DNA of 17,445 nt from an uncultured Oscillospiraceae bacterium (GCA_910578575.1 CAJTQP010000047.1:1-17445); one strand, 5' to 3'; positions 10,546 through 16,076 are shown, counted from the first letter of the stretch. The notes: generated by a model from the letters alone, not told the origin. Numbers and translations are program-made.

Positions 10546-10574
10546 TTGACACGGGGGCTATAATAGGAGATAAT
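10546..10574 (+). promoter_or_regulatory. sigma-A promoter for smpB
   Basis: TTGACA (10546-10551), a 17-base spacer, GATAAT (10569-10574). A second TATAAT (10559-10564) lies inside the spacer but is too close to TTGACA to use it. Confidence 0.85.
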
Positions 10575-10623
10575 AAGAATTCAATACAGACCATTCCCAG
10601 AGGTCAGAGAGGAGGTGCCCGTC

Positions 10624-11082
10624 TTGGGGAAAGAGAGTGTCAAGCAAATCGCCAAGAACAAGAAGGCCTTTCACGATTATTTCGTGGAGGAGCGCTATGA
10701 GGCGGGCATCGAGCTGGCCGGAACAGAGGTCAAGTCCATCCGCATGGGCAACGTGAATTTGAAGGATTCCTTCTGCACCATCAAGGACGGGCAGATGTCC
10801 CTCAATGGGATGCACGTGAGCCCTTATGAAAAGGGGAACATCTTCAATCGGGAGCCCCGCCGCCCCCGCCGCCTGCTGATGCACCGGCGGGAGATCGCCA
10901 AGCTCTTTGCCAAGATCAAGCAGGACGGCTACACCCTCATCCCCCTGAGCCTGTATTTCAAGGGGCCCAGGGTGAAGGTGGAGGTAGGCTTGTGTAAAGG
11001 CAAAAAGCTTTACGACAAGCGGGAGGCCGCTGCCCAGCGGGACGCCAAGCGGGAGATGGACCGGGCCTTGAAACAGCGATAG
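10624..11082 (+). CDS. smpB: SsrA-binding protein
   Basis: Small basic protein that binds tmRNA, helps its alanylation and takes it to stalled ribosomes for trans-translation. 152 aa. Seen: the opening VKQIAKNKKAFHDYFVEERYEAGIELAGTEVKSIRMGNVNLKDSF, the OB-barrel signature of the family, then HVSPYEKGNIFNREPRRPRRLLMHRREI and IPLSLYFKGPRVKVEVGLCKGKKLYDKRE, and a basic C-terminal tail (AAAQRDAKREMDRALKQR) that enters the decoding centre. The start is taken as TTG 10624, because GAGGAGG (10609-10615) lies 8 bases before it and overlaps the alternative GTG at 10615, which it therefore cannot serve. Its partner RNA gene ssrA lies about 700 bases downstream. Confidence 0.96.
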   Translation: MGKESVKQIAKNKKAFHDYFVEERYEAGIELAGTEVKSIRMGNVNLKDSFCTIKDGQMSLNGMHVSPYEKGNIFNREPRRPRRLLMHRREIAKLFAKIKQDGYTLIPLSLYFKGPRVKVEVGLCKGKKLYDKREAAAQRDAKREMDRALKQR

Positions 11083-11104
11083 ACTACTTAGCACAGCGCA
11101 TCCT

Positions 11105-11122
11105 AGCGCAACGGCGCTTTTT
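11105..11122 (+). terminator. short terminator-like hairpin after smpB
   Basis: AGCGC-AACG-GCGCT followed directly by TTTT. The stem is only 5 bp, so read-through into the cyclophilin gene is likely. Confidence 0.5.
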
Positions 11123-11149
11123 CTAAACGGAAAAGGAGACATGAAAACT

Positions 11150-11671
11150 ATGGCAGACAATCCCATTGTTACCATCGAGATGGAGGACGGCGGCAAGATC
11201 GTGGCCGAGCTCTATCCCGACGTGGCGCCCATCAGCGTCAACAACTTTGTGAGCCTGATTAACAAGGGCTTCTATGACGGCATCATCTTCCACCGGGTCA
11301 TCTCCGGCTTCATGATCCAGGGGGGCGATCCCCAGGGCGTGGGCATCGGTGGTCCTGGCTATTCCATCAAGGGTGAGTTCGCCTCCAACGGTGTACCCAA
11401 TGACCTGAGCCATACCAGAGGCGTTCTCTCTATGGCCCGTGCCCAGGACCCCAACTCCGCGGGCAGTCAGTTCTTCATCATGCACGCCGACGGGGACTTC
11501 CTGGACGGCCAGTACGCCGCCTTCGGTAAGGTCACCGAGGGGATGGATGTGGTGGACCGCATCGCTGGAGTCAAGACCAATTCCAGCGACAAGCCCAAGG
11601 AGGACCAGCGCATGAAGAAGGTCACAGTGGAGACCTTCGGCGTGGAGTATCCCGAACCGGAGAAGATGTAA
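11150..11671 (+). CDS. cyclophilin-type peptidyl-prolyl cis-trans isomerase
   Basis: Catalyses prolyl bond isomerisation during protein folding; cytosolic, since no signal peptide is present. About 173 aa, a single cyclophilin domain. Seen: FHRVISGFMIQGGDPQGVGIGGPGY (active-site Arg and Gln), RGVLSMARAQDPNSAGSQFFIM, and LDGQYAAFGKVTEGMDVVDRI. The start is uncertain: ATG 11141 has AAGGAG only 2 bases upstream, ATG 11150 has it 11 bases upstream and gives the commoner MADNPIVTIEM opening, so 11150 is preferred. It lies between smpB and ssrA and is followed by a long imperfect hairpin. Confidence 0.95.
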   Translation: MADNPIVTIEMEDGGKIVAELYPDVAPISVNNFVSLINKGFYDGIIFHRVISGFMIQGGDPQGVGIGGPGYSIKGEFASNGVPNDLSHTRGVLSMARAQDPNSAGSQFFIMHADGDFLDGQYAAFGKVTEGMDVVDRIAGVKTNSSDKPKEDQRMKKVTVETFGVEYPEPEKM

Positions 11672-11684
11672 TACACAGCGATAC

Positions 11685-11721
11685 CGCCTTGGCGCCGGCC
11701 AGACCGGCGGGCGTCAAGGCG
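11685..11721 (+). terminator. long imperfect hairpin after the cyclophilin gene
   Basis: CGCCTTG pairs with CAAGGCG, and a GC-rich inner stem (CGCC/GGCG, CCGG/CCGG) with bulges follows. No direct T-run, only CTCTTTT about 10 bases later. A weak terminator or a 3'-end structure before ssrA; I could not identify a clear ssrA promoter in 11722-11767. Confidence 0.5.
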
Positions 11722-11767
11722 TGTTCCAGCTCTTTTACCTGCGTAGGAAAAGGGGCCTTCTATATCG

Positions 11768-12114
11768 GGGGGCGTACTGGTTTCGACGGGGACATGGGGG
11801 CAGGAATAGCGGGCGGATGCGCCTAACATCCTTAAAATGGGCAACTTATAAATTAAAGAACGACGATAACGTAGTTCTCGCCGCGGCTTAAAGCGGCCGT
11901 CTGACCCGGAAGGACCACGAGCCGGACTCAGGCGTGATCTTAGTGGTGCACGTGACCGGGGTAAGCTTTGCCCCCGGCATGACAAATGAAGCTACCAAAC
12001 CATGAAGCATGACGGTTTGCGTCATGGTAAGGGAATGCAAAGAATCGTCTGCGCCCGGAGAGGTTCCTGAGGAAGTGTTTTCGGACGGGGGTTCGACTCC
12101 CCCCGCCTCCACCA
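11768..12114 (+). ncRNA. ssrA: transfer-messenger RNA (tmRNA)
   Basis: tmRNA acts as tRNA-Ala and then as a short mRNA to rescue stalled ribosomes and tag their products. The 5' acceptor strand GGGGGCG (11768-11774) leads into the conserved TACTGGTTTCGACGGGG and pairs with CGCCTCC (12104-12110), followed by A and an encoded CCA (12112-12114). The T arm reads GGGGG-TTCGACT-CCCCC. The tag reading frame ends at TAA 11889-11891 and reads ...KNDDNVVLAAA; the resume codon is AAG 11856 or AAC 11859, the latter having the U-A at -5/-4 seen in E. coli. Partner smpB lies upstream. Confidence 0.97.
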
Positions 12115-12187
12115 ACTGGACATTGGACGAACACCTATTATTTCAAAGGCGGCTTCGCCGTGACGGTGTGGCTTTGATGTCAAAACG

Positions 12188-12236
12188 AACAGCGGAGGTC
12201 AAGGTATAAAAGCCTTGACCTCCGCTGTTTTTATTT
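12188..12236 (+). terminator. strong terminator after ssrA
   Basis: AACAGCGGAGGTCAAGG pairs with CCTTGACCTCCGCTGTT (17 bp, loop TATAAAAG), followed by TTTATTT. It ends the ssrA transcript, about 70 bases past the CCA end, and marks the border to the AT-richer stretch. Confidence 0.95.
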
Positions 12237-12283
12237 GATTTCAGCTTGTTCTTTTGACAGATAAATTTCCCTTTTCTAAAATT

Positions 12284-12498
12284 AAAGCTGAGAGGCTGCA
12301 TGATACGGCTGGAAATGGAACGGATAGGGTCATGCCTTCCATTGGCGTCCACTTCCTTTTCCATGATGTTCAGGCGTATGGCAACGCAGCGGCTCGCACT
12401 TTCGTACAGGGCCATTGGCTGCGCATAGTGCAGAATAAATTTTGTAAAGCATCATCATCCGGCAAGGAAATCCCCAAGATTTCACTTCCTTCCCTCAT
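12284..12498 (-). pseudogene. frameshifted, truncated RelA/SpoT-type small alarmone synthetase remnant
   Basis: The gene starts well: ATG 12498 lies 6 bases after GAGGAG, which overlaps the MATE stop. Frame one reads MREGSEILGISLPDDDALQNLFCTMRSQW, then stops making sense at TGGCCC (12409-12414). Restoring one G (TGGGCCC) continues as ALYESASRCVAIRLNIMEKEVDANGRHDPIRSISSRIMQPLS. This resembles, from memory, the N-terminal helix and the 'NPI..I.SRIK.P.S' signature of small (p)ppGpp synthetases. Homology stops near 12287, before any catalytic residue of the synthetase domain; the frame then runs into unrelated sequence and the ssrA terminator. So only about 70 of some 200 or more residues remain. 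It was probably the last gene of the marR-MATE operon. The family call is moderate. Confidence 0.6.
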
Positions 12499-12508
12499 GT
12501 TTATCTCC

Positions 12509-13642
12509 TCATTTGCTTTCGAGCATCATCTTCCGGGAAACCCGGACATAGAGGAACAATGCCAGCACGATGGAAAGAATATCCGCCACCGGCTGCGCCC
12601 ACACAAGGCCAGTGATGCCGATCGCCGCCTGCAAAATGAACAGGGCCGGAATGAAGAGCATCCCCTGACGGCTCAAATTGATAATCAAGGCTGGTGTGGC
12701 GGCTCCCATAGCTTGCAGCGTGTTAATCAGCACATAGAACACGCCAAACAGGGAACTTGTGGTCAGCAGGATGCGGGAGAATTGTACGGCGTAGGAATAG
12801 GCGCTTGCGTCCGACAGAAACACCCCTACGATTTGATTGACAAATAGATAGCAAATCACGGTCAGAGCCACACCCAGCGTCAGCGAGAAACCCAGCGCCG
12901 CCGGAACACCGATAGCTAGAACGCCGCTGCACACTTGGTCTTTTAACGTAAAGTCCTTAATGCTGACGCTTAAGGTTGATTTTCCCCGCACGAAATAGAG
13001 GATATAGTAGAGAGCGCCAGCTATATTTCCGATTACCGTTGCAATCGCCGCGCCTGCGATATTCCAGCCAAAACCAAGTATTATGATCGGGTCAAGAATA
13101 ACGTTGAGTAGGTTGCCCAAAATCTGCCCCATCATGGCTTGGCTTGACTGGCCCTCAGCGCGAACCACATTGGAATAGCAGTTGGAGATCAGCACGAACG
13201 GCCCACCTAGGCTGACGATGGTAAGATAGGATTTTGCGTAGTCCCAGGTATCAGGGCTTGCTCCTACCAGAGACAGAATTTCGTCCATAAAAATGAGGAA
13301 AAGTGCCGACATGACTACACCGACTACGACGCATCCCCACATACAGAACGAGCAGACTTTCTTGGCGTATTCCGTCCGGCCCTGCCCCAGTGCGCGGGAA
13401 ATCACCGAAGTACCGCCCATGCCAAACACTGTACCAACGGCCATAAATATCAGGAACACAGGCATCGCCAGGGACACCGCCGCCACCTGGAGTGCATCAT
13501 GGGTCTGGCCGATAAAGAACGTGTCTGCCAGATTGTAAATCAGCACCATCAACATCGCAGCCATGGCAGGCAGGGCGTTTTTCAATACGGCCTGCGACAC
13601 AGGGGCTTTCTCAAAGAGTTCTACCGCTTTCGAATTGTTCAT
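12509..13642 (-). CDS. MATE-family efflux transporter with internal deletion
   Basis: Multidrug/sodium or proton antiporter of the MATE family in the inner membrane. The N-terminal lobe is normal (LPAMAAMLMVLIYNLADTFFIGQ, GMGGTSVISRALGQGR, NLLNVILDPIIILGFGWNIAGAAIATVIGN). After GVPAALG (ending at residue 251, base 12890) the sequence jumps to FSLTLGVALTVICYLFVNQIVGVFLSD, which belongs about 70 residues later in relatives: TM7 and TM8 appear to be missing in frame. The total of 377 aa fits this, against about 450 for the family. The product would have about 10 helices and is probably inactive. ATG 13642 follows AGGAGG by 5 bases. It lies downstream of marR, which probably controls it. Confidence 0.85.
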   Translation of the reverse strand: MNNSKAVELFEKAPVSQAVLKNALPAMAAMLMVLIYNLADTFFIGQTHDALQVAAVSLAMPVFLIFMAVGTVFGMGGTSVISRALGQGRTEYAKKVCSFCMWGCVVVGVVMSALFLIFMDEILSLVGASPDTWDYAKSYLTIVSLGGPFVLISNCYSNVVRAEGQSSQAMMGQILGNLLNVILDPIIILGFGWNIAGAAIATVIGNIAGALYYILYFVRGKSTLSVSIKDFTLKDQVCSGVLAIGVPAALGFSLTLGVALTVICYLFVNQIVGVFLSDASAYSYAVQFSRILLTTSSLFGVFYVLINTLQAMGAATPALIINLSRQGMLFIPALFILQAAIGITGLVWAQPVADILSIVLALFLYVRVSRKMMLESK

Positions 13643-13677
13643 AAAAACCTCCTAAATCATTAGCTTACTTTCGATAT

Positions 13678-13687
13678 CATGCTATTA
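13678..13687. promoter_or_regulatory. candidate MarR operator, copy 1
   Basis: CATGCTATTA on the plus strand in the marR-MATE gap. The same ten bases occur on the minus strand's complement at the marR promoter (14174-14183). Two copies in the two regulatory gaps of one small operon suggest a binding site. Confidence 0.4.
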
Positions 13688-13695
13688 AATTAACT

Positions 13696-13731
13696 GAAAT
13701 AAATGCCCGGCACCGGGCGGACATTTATTTC
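13696..13731 (-). terminator. hairpin at the marR stop, between marR and MATE
   Basis: GAAATAAATG (13696-13705) pairs with CATTTATTTC (13722-13731), and CCCGG/CCGGG forms a second pairing inside. The marR stop codon lies in the stem. No T-run follows, so it may only reduce read-through into the MATE gene. Confidence 0.45.
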
Positions 13732-14150
13732 AAATTGCCTGCTACCCGTTCCAGCAGAGCAAAAAAGGCAGCGCGTTCTGCTTCGGTCAAACCAGAGAGC
13801 AAGGTCTCCTCGGACGCTACCATGTGCTGATCTGCAAGCTGGCAGCATTCCTCTCCTGCGGGGGTAATGCGGAGCATTTTTATTCTGCGGTCGCTTGCGT
13901 CGCCGAACCCCTCCACAAAACCCTTTTGCTCCAGCCGGGCCACGATTCCGGCGGCGGTAGACTGTGCCACATGAAGCCGCCGCTCCAATTCCTTTAGCGG
14001 CATTTGCTTTTCCGGCGAAAAATGAAGTTCAATCAGCACACCCATTTGGGACATTGTAAGGCCTTGGGTACGCAGGGAATTGTTCGCCTGCTTTTCCAGT
14101 CCATCATGTATTTGCTTGATCAGTGTCCCGCAGGTCACTCTTTCTCTCAT
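13725..14150 (-). CDS. MarR-family transcriptional regulator
   Basis: Winged-helix dimeric repressor of the MarR family, 141 aa. Seen: an N-terminal dimerisation helix (GTLIKQIHDGLEKQANNSLRTQGL), the DNA-binding part TMSQMGVLIELHFSPEKQMPLKELERRLHVAQSTAAGIVARLEQKGFVEG with recognition helix near AQSTAAGIVARL, the wing DASDRRIKMLRITPAGEE, and a C-terminal helix. The start is ATG 14150, 8 bases after AAGGAGG (14159-14165), rather than the GTG at 14159 that overlaps that site. It probably represses itself and the MATE gene 82 bases downstream, responding to a ligand that cannot be read from sequence. Base composition is lower in GC than the flanking housekeeping genes, in keeping with acquisition. 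Confidence 0.92.
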   Translation of the reverse strand: MRERVTCGTLIKQIHDGLEKQANNSLRTQGLTMSQMGVLIELHFSPEKQMPLKELERRLHVAQSTAAGIVARLEQKGFVEGFGDASDRRIKMLRITPAGEECCQLADQHMVASEETLLSGLTEAERAAFFALLERVAGNLK

Positions 14151-14172
14151 GGGTTTCACCTCCTTGGACTAT

Positions 14173-14201
14173 ATAATAGCATGCTGTTGTTTCTTTGTCA
14201 A
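14173..14201 (-). promoter_or_regulatory. sigma-A promoter for marR, with candidate operator copy 2
   Basis: On the minus strand TTGACA (14196-14201), 17 bases, TATTAT (14173-14178) preceded by TGC. The shared ten-base motif (14174-14183) overlaps the -10, where a bound repressor would block polymerase. The -35 lies 3-4 bases from the probable IS remnant edge. Confidence 0.8.
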
Positions 14202-14480
14202 TAGTGAGCCCTTCCCATAAAAATAGACAGCAAAAAGTCAGAAGGGACAGAATCAAACGTAGGATATCTCACGGACGCACGTCTAAGCTGCATGAGGTGC
14301 GAGAAGTTGTTGGGTGCATGCCAACCAATAGAGGAATGCGGTCTCAGCGTGTTGTACGAAGCCTCGATGTAGGAGAAGATATCGGCCACCTCCCGGCTTG
14401 GGTGGCCTTATTCCGTGACCATACGGATTGCTCCGGCTTTGAATGCTTCGTCGTAGCGCGGTGGTGCCCTGTGTTTTCAA
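14198..14480 (-). mobile_element. IS3-family transposase remnant (orfA-orfB fused by deletion)
   Basis: Read on the minus strand. A TTG at 14480 opens KTQGTTA; a frameshift near 14459 leads to RYDEAFKAGAIRMVTE, the start of an IS3-type OrfA; TAA at 14408-14410 (probably from CAA) interrupts it; GHPSREVA follows, then DIFSYIEASYNTLRPHSSIGWHAPNNFSHL, which is the C-terminal end of OrfB. The recognition helix region of OrfA and the DDE core of OrfB are gone, about 1 kb in a normal element. With a frameshift, a nonsense codon and the deletion it cannot move. Clear terminal inverted repeats could not be paired, so the element's borders are approximate. Confidence 0.75.
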
Positions 14481-14544
14481 TCTCTTGTTGTCATGGAGTT
14501 TTCTCTTTATTTTCCTATCCAGAAATCGGATATGAGGGCAATGA

Positions 14545-14576
14545 GAGCCACTTACTCACAGTATGGGAGGTGGCTC
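14545..14576. other. inverted repeat beyond the IS remnant
   Basis: GAGCCAC (14545-14551) and GTGGCTC (14570-14576) enclose 18 bases. No T-run follows. The rest of 14481-14611 shows no gene. It may be a leftover end of the accessory stretch; function unknown. Confidence 0.4.
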
Positions 14577-14611
14577 GCAGGAATCAGTACATAAAAACGA
14601 ACGCAAAACGC

Positions 14612-14646
14612 AGCAGCGCCATCCTGCCTTCCAGGACGGCGCTGCT
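14612..14646 (-). terminator. terminator of the SPFH-RHH operon
   Basis: On the minus strand AGCAGCGCC-GTCCTG and CAGGAT-GGCGCTGCT form a stem of about 14 bp with one mismatch, loop GAAGG, followed by GCGTTTTGCG. It lies 28 bases after the RHH stop. Confidence 0.75.
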
Positions 14647-14674
14647 ATTTTGCCCCCATACGTTCTCCCTCGAC

Positions 14675-14872
14675 CTAGGAAATATCCAATTTCGGCGGCA
14701 CATCCAGCTCCTTGGGCACTGGCGACCCATTCTTCTTCCTCTGCCGGACACATTCCGTGAGCAGGTACTCGATCTGCCCGTTGACGGAGCGGAAGTCGTC
14801 CTCCGCCCAGGCGGCGATGGCGGCGTAGAGCTCCTGGGAGAGCCGGAGGGGGATTTGTTTCTTCTCTGCCAT
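14675..14872 (-). CDS. small ribbon-helix-helix (Arc-like) DNA-binding protein
   Basis: 65 aa. KKQIPLRL (residues 4-11) fits the DNA-contacting beta strand, QELYAAIAAWAEDD helix 1, and SVNGQIEYLLTECVRQR helix 2 of the Arc/MetJ fold; SVNGQIEYLL is the common Arc-like motif. The tail (NGSPVPKELDVPPKLDIS) is proline-rich and probably disordered. ATG lies 4 bases after the SPFH stop with no good ribosome site, suggesting translational coupling to that gene. RHH proteins usually bind tandem short palindromes as pairs of dimers, and two such palindromes sit on this operon's promoter, so autoregulation is a natural inference. An antitoxin role is possible but no toxin gene is next to it. Confidence 0.88.
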   Translation of the reverse strand: MAEKKQIPLRLSQELYAAIAAWAEDDFRSVNGQIEYLLTECVRQRKKNGSPVPKELDVPPKLDIS

Positions 14873-14876
14873 AGGC

Positions 14877-15854
14877 TTAATAGAGGCTGCCGGAGTTCAC
14901 CACAGGTTGGGCGTCCCGATTGCCGCACAGCACCACCAGGAGGTTGGACACCATGGCGGCCTTACGTTCCTCGTCCAAGTCCACCACCTGGTTCTCCCGG
15001 AGCCGCTCCAGGGCCATCTCCACCATCCCTACGGCGCTGTCCACGATCATGGTCCGGGCATCGATGACGGCCTGGGCCTGCTGGCGCTGGAGCATGGCGG
15101 CGGCGATTTCCGGGGCGTAGGCCAGGTAAGTGATCCGGGCGTCCACGATCTCCAGCCCTGCGTCCGCCACCTTGGCTTGGATCTCATCCCGAATGCGCTG
15201 GGCCACCACCTCGCTGGAACCCTGCAAGCTGCCCTCGTCGGCCTGTCCGTCCCCGGTGGTGTCCACGTTGGGGGCGGCGTCGTAGGGGTAGATGCGCACG
15301 ATGTTGCGCAGGGCGCTGTCGCACTGGAGGGAGAGGTATTCCATATAGTTGTCCACATTGAATACCGCCTTGGCGGTGTCGCTGACCCGCCAGATCACCG
15401 CGATGGCGATCTCCACCGGGTTGCCCAGGCAGTCGTTGATTTTCTGCCGGCCGTTGTTGAGGGTCATATTTTTCAGGGAGATGCGCTTGTTGCTGGCGGA
15501 AACCGTCCGAACCTTACCGCCGATCTCCCCGCTCTGGGAGAGCTTGGTGTTGGCGGCGGGGTTGAAGGCGGTGCACAGGGGATTCACCGCGAAGAACCCC
15601 GGCCCCCGGAGGGTGCCCACATAGTTGCCAAAGAGGGTCAGCACGATGGCCTCCTGGGGCTTGAGCACCTTCAGCCCGGCCAGGAGGAAGGAGGCCAGGA
15701 TGGAGAGCAGCACGAACACGGTGGAGAGGATGCTATAAGGATAGAGGAACACGTTGGTAACAAAGGTGAGAATGTAGATGGCGATGGCCAGCAGCAGCAC
15801 CGCCATCCCGTTTTGTCTGGTGGTCAGTATTTTTTCTACGGGTTGTTCTTTCAT
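14877..15854 (-). CDS. SPFH/band-7 domain membrane protein
   Basis: Stomatin/prohibitin/flotillin/HflK-C family protein that oligomerises on the membrane; in bacteria often tied to membrane microdomains or protease control, with no certain role here. 325 aa. Two transmembrane segments near 17-37 and 41-61, then the SPFH domain from about 65: LKPQEAIVLTLFGNYVGTLRGPGFFAVNPL, VNDNPVEIAIAVIWRV-type strand (seen as CLGNPVEIAIAVIWRVSDTAKAVFNVDNY), and AKVADAGLEIVDARITYLAYAPEIAAAMLQRQQAQAVIDAR, the coiled oligomerisation segment. ATG 15854 lies 10 bases after AAGGAG; the longer frame to 16040 passes through the promoter and is rejected. It leads an operon with the RHH gene 4 bases behind. Confidence 0.93.
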   Translation of the reverse strand: MKEQPVEKILTTRQNGMAVLLLAIAIYILTFVTNVFLYPYSILSTVFVLLSILASFLLAGLKVLKPQEAIVLTLFGNYVGTLRGPGFFAVNPLCTAFNPAANTKLSQSGEIGGKVRTVSASNKRISLKNMTLNNGRQKINDCLGNPVEIAIAVIWRVSDTAKAVFNVDNYMEYLSLQCDSALRNIVRIYPYDAAPNVDTTGDGQADEGSLQGSSEVVAQRIRDEIQAKVADAGLEIVDARITYLAYAPEIAAAMLQRQQAQAVIDARTMIVDSAVGMVEMALERLRENQVVDLDEERKAAMVSNLLVVLCGNRDAQPVVNSGSLY

Positions 15855-15875
15855 AGCGGATACACTCCTTTTTCT

Positions 15876-15894
15876 TGATATCAATATGATATCA
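15876..15894. promoter_or_regulatory. two tandem TGATATCA palindromes (candidate operator)
   Basis: TGATATCA at 15876-15883 and again at 15887-15894, centres 11 bases apart, so on the same helix face. They cover the -10 and the start region of the SPFH promoter. Tandem 8-bp palindromes are how MetJ-type RHH repressors bind. Confidence 0.55.
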
Positions 15895-15914
15895 TAGAGA
15901 GTTGAAAAAGTCAA
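15886..15914 (-). promoter_or_regulatory. sigma-A promoter of the SPFH-RHH operon
   Basis: On the minus strand TTGACT (15909-15914), 17 bases, TATCAT (15886-15891) preceded by TGA. The ribosome site lies about 20 bases downstream. Confidence 0.8.
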
Positions 15915-15952
15915 GTCCCTCCCCCATAGGGATGCGCAGAGGGGCAAGGGAC
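15915..15952. other. imperfect inverted repeat between divergent promoters
   Basis: GTCCC pairs with GGGAC and CCCC with GGGG around a 16-base loop. It lies immediately upstream of the SPFH -35. No T-run; possible regulator site or chance. Confidence 0.3.
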
Positions 15953-15962
15953 GCAGGATTGC

Positions 15963-16033
15963 GGAAAAAAAGATGCAAAATCGCAAAAAAATTGAAACTT
16001 GGGGTTGCAAATCTGCAAGTTTGAAACTATAAT
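15963..16033 (+). promoter_or_regulatory. A-tract-rich promoter for the aminotransferase
   Basis: TTGCAA (16005-16010), 17 bases, TATAAT (16028-16033). Upstream, A-runs centred near 15967, 15978 and 15988 are about one helical turn apart, like an UP element or bent DNA. An inverted repeat AAACTTG (15995-16001)/CAAGTTT (16016-16022) brackets the -35, and TTGAAACT occurs at 15992 and 16021; either may bind a regulator. Confidence 0.75.
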
Positions 16034-16052
16034 ACTTCACCGGAAGGAAATC

Positions 16053-16076
16053 CTGCGCAGGGGCAGACCCGCGCAG
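16053..16076 (+). promoter_or_regulatory. hairpin in the aminotransferase leader
   Basis: CTGCGC/GCGCAG with an inner GGG/CCC stem, within a leader of about 95 bases. About 20 bases later comes GTTTTTATTT. It may be an attenuator-like structure, but no upstream ORF or known riboswitch was recognised. Confidence 0.4.

Noticed and set aside
9464..10549. 361-aa plus-strand ORF opposite the flavodoxin-like gene
   Set aside because: Mirror frame of a recognised gene and its promoters; low-complexity product and no ribosome site.
11722..11767. Dedicated ssrA promoter with TATATC as -10
   Set aside because: TATATC (11761-11766) abuts the mature 5' end and the nearest T-rich hexamer is 22 bases away; spacing is wrong on both sides.
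12143..12415. 90-aa minus-strand ORF next to ssrA
   Set aside because: Its second half runs through the ssrA terminator and its start is an internal codon of the frameshifted synthetase remnant; only 12284-12498 is kept, as a pseudogene.
14204..14540. Terminal inverted repeats of the IS3 remnant (TGAGCCCTTCCC at 14205 against TGCCCTCATATCC on the other strand at 14540)
   Set aside because: The two ends agree only loosely and need gaps; I cannot call them a true inverted repeat pair.
12115..14660. Second copy of the ssrA 3' end as an island attachment site
   Set aside because: I searched by eye for the T-arm and acceptor sequence and found no convincing repeat.
14195..15067. 290-aa plus-strand ORF over the IS remnant and SPFH gene
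   Set aside because: It lies opposite the RHH and SPFH genes and the IS remnant, has no ribosome site, and its protein resembles nothing.
15963..15992. CRISPR-like short repeats in the A-rich stretch
   Set aside because: The repeated GCAAAA words are short, irregular and have no spacers; they fit an A-tract promoter element better.
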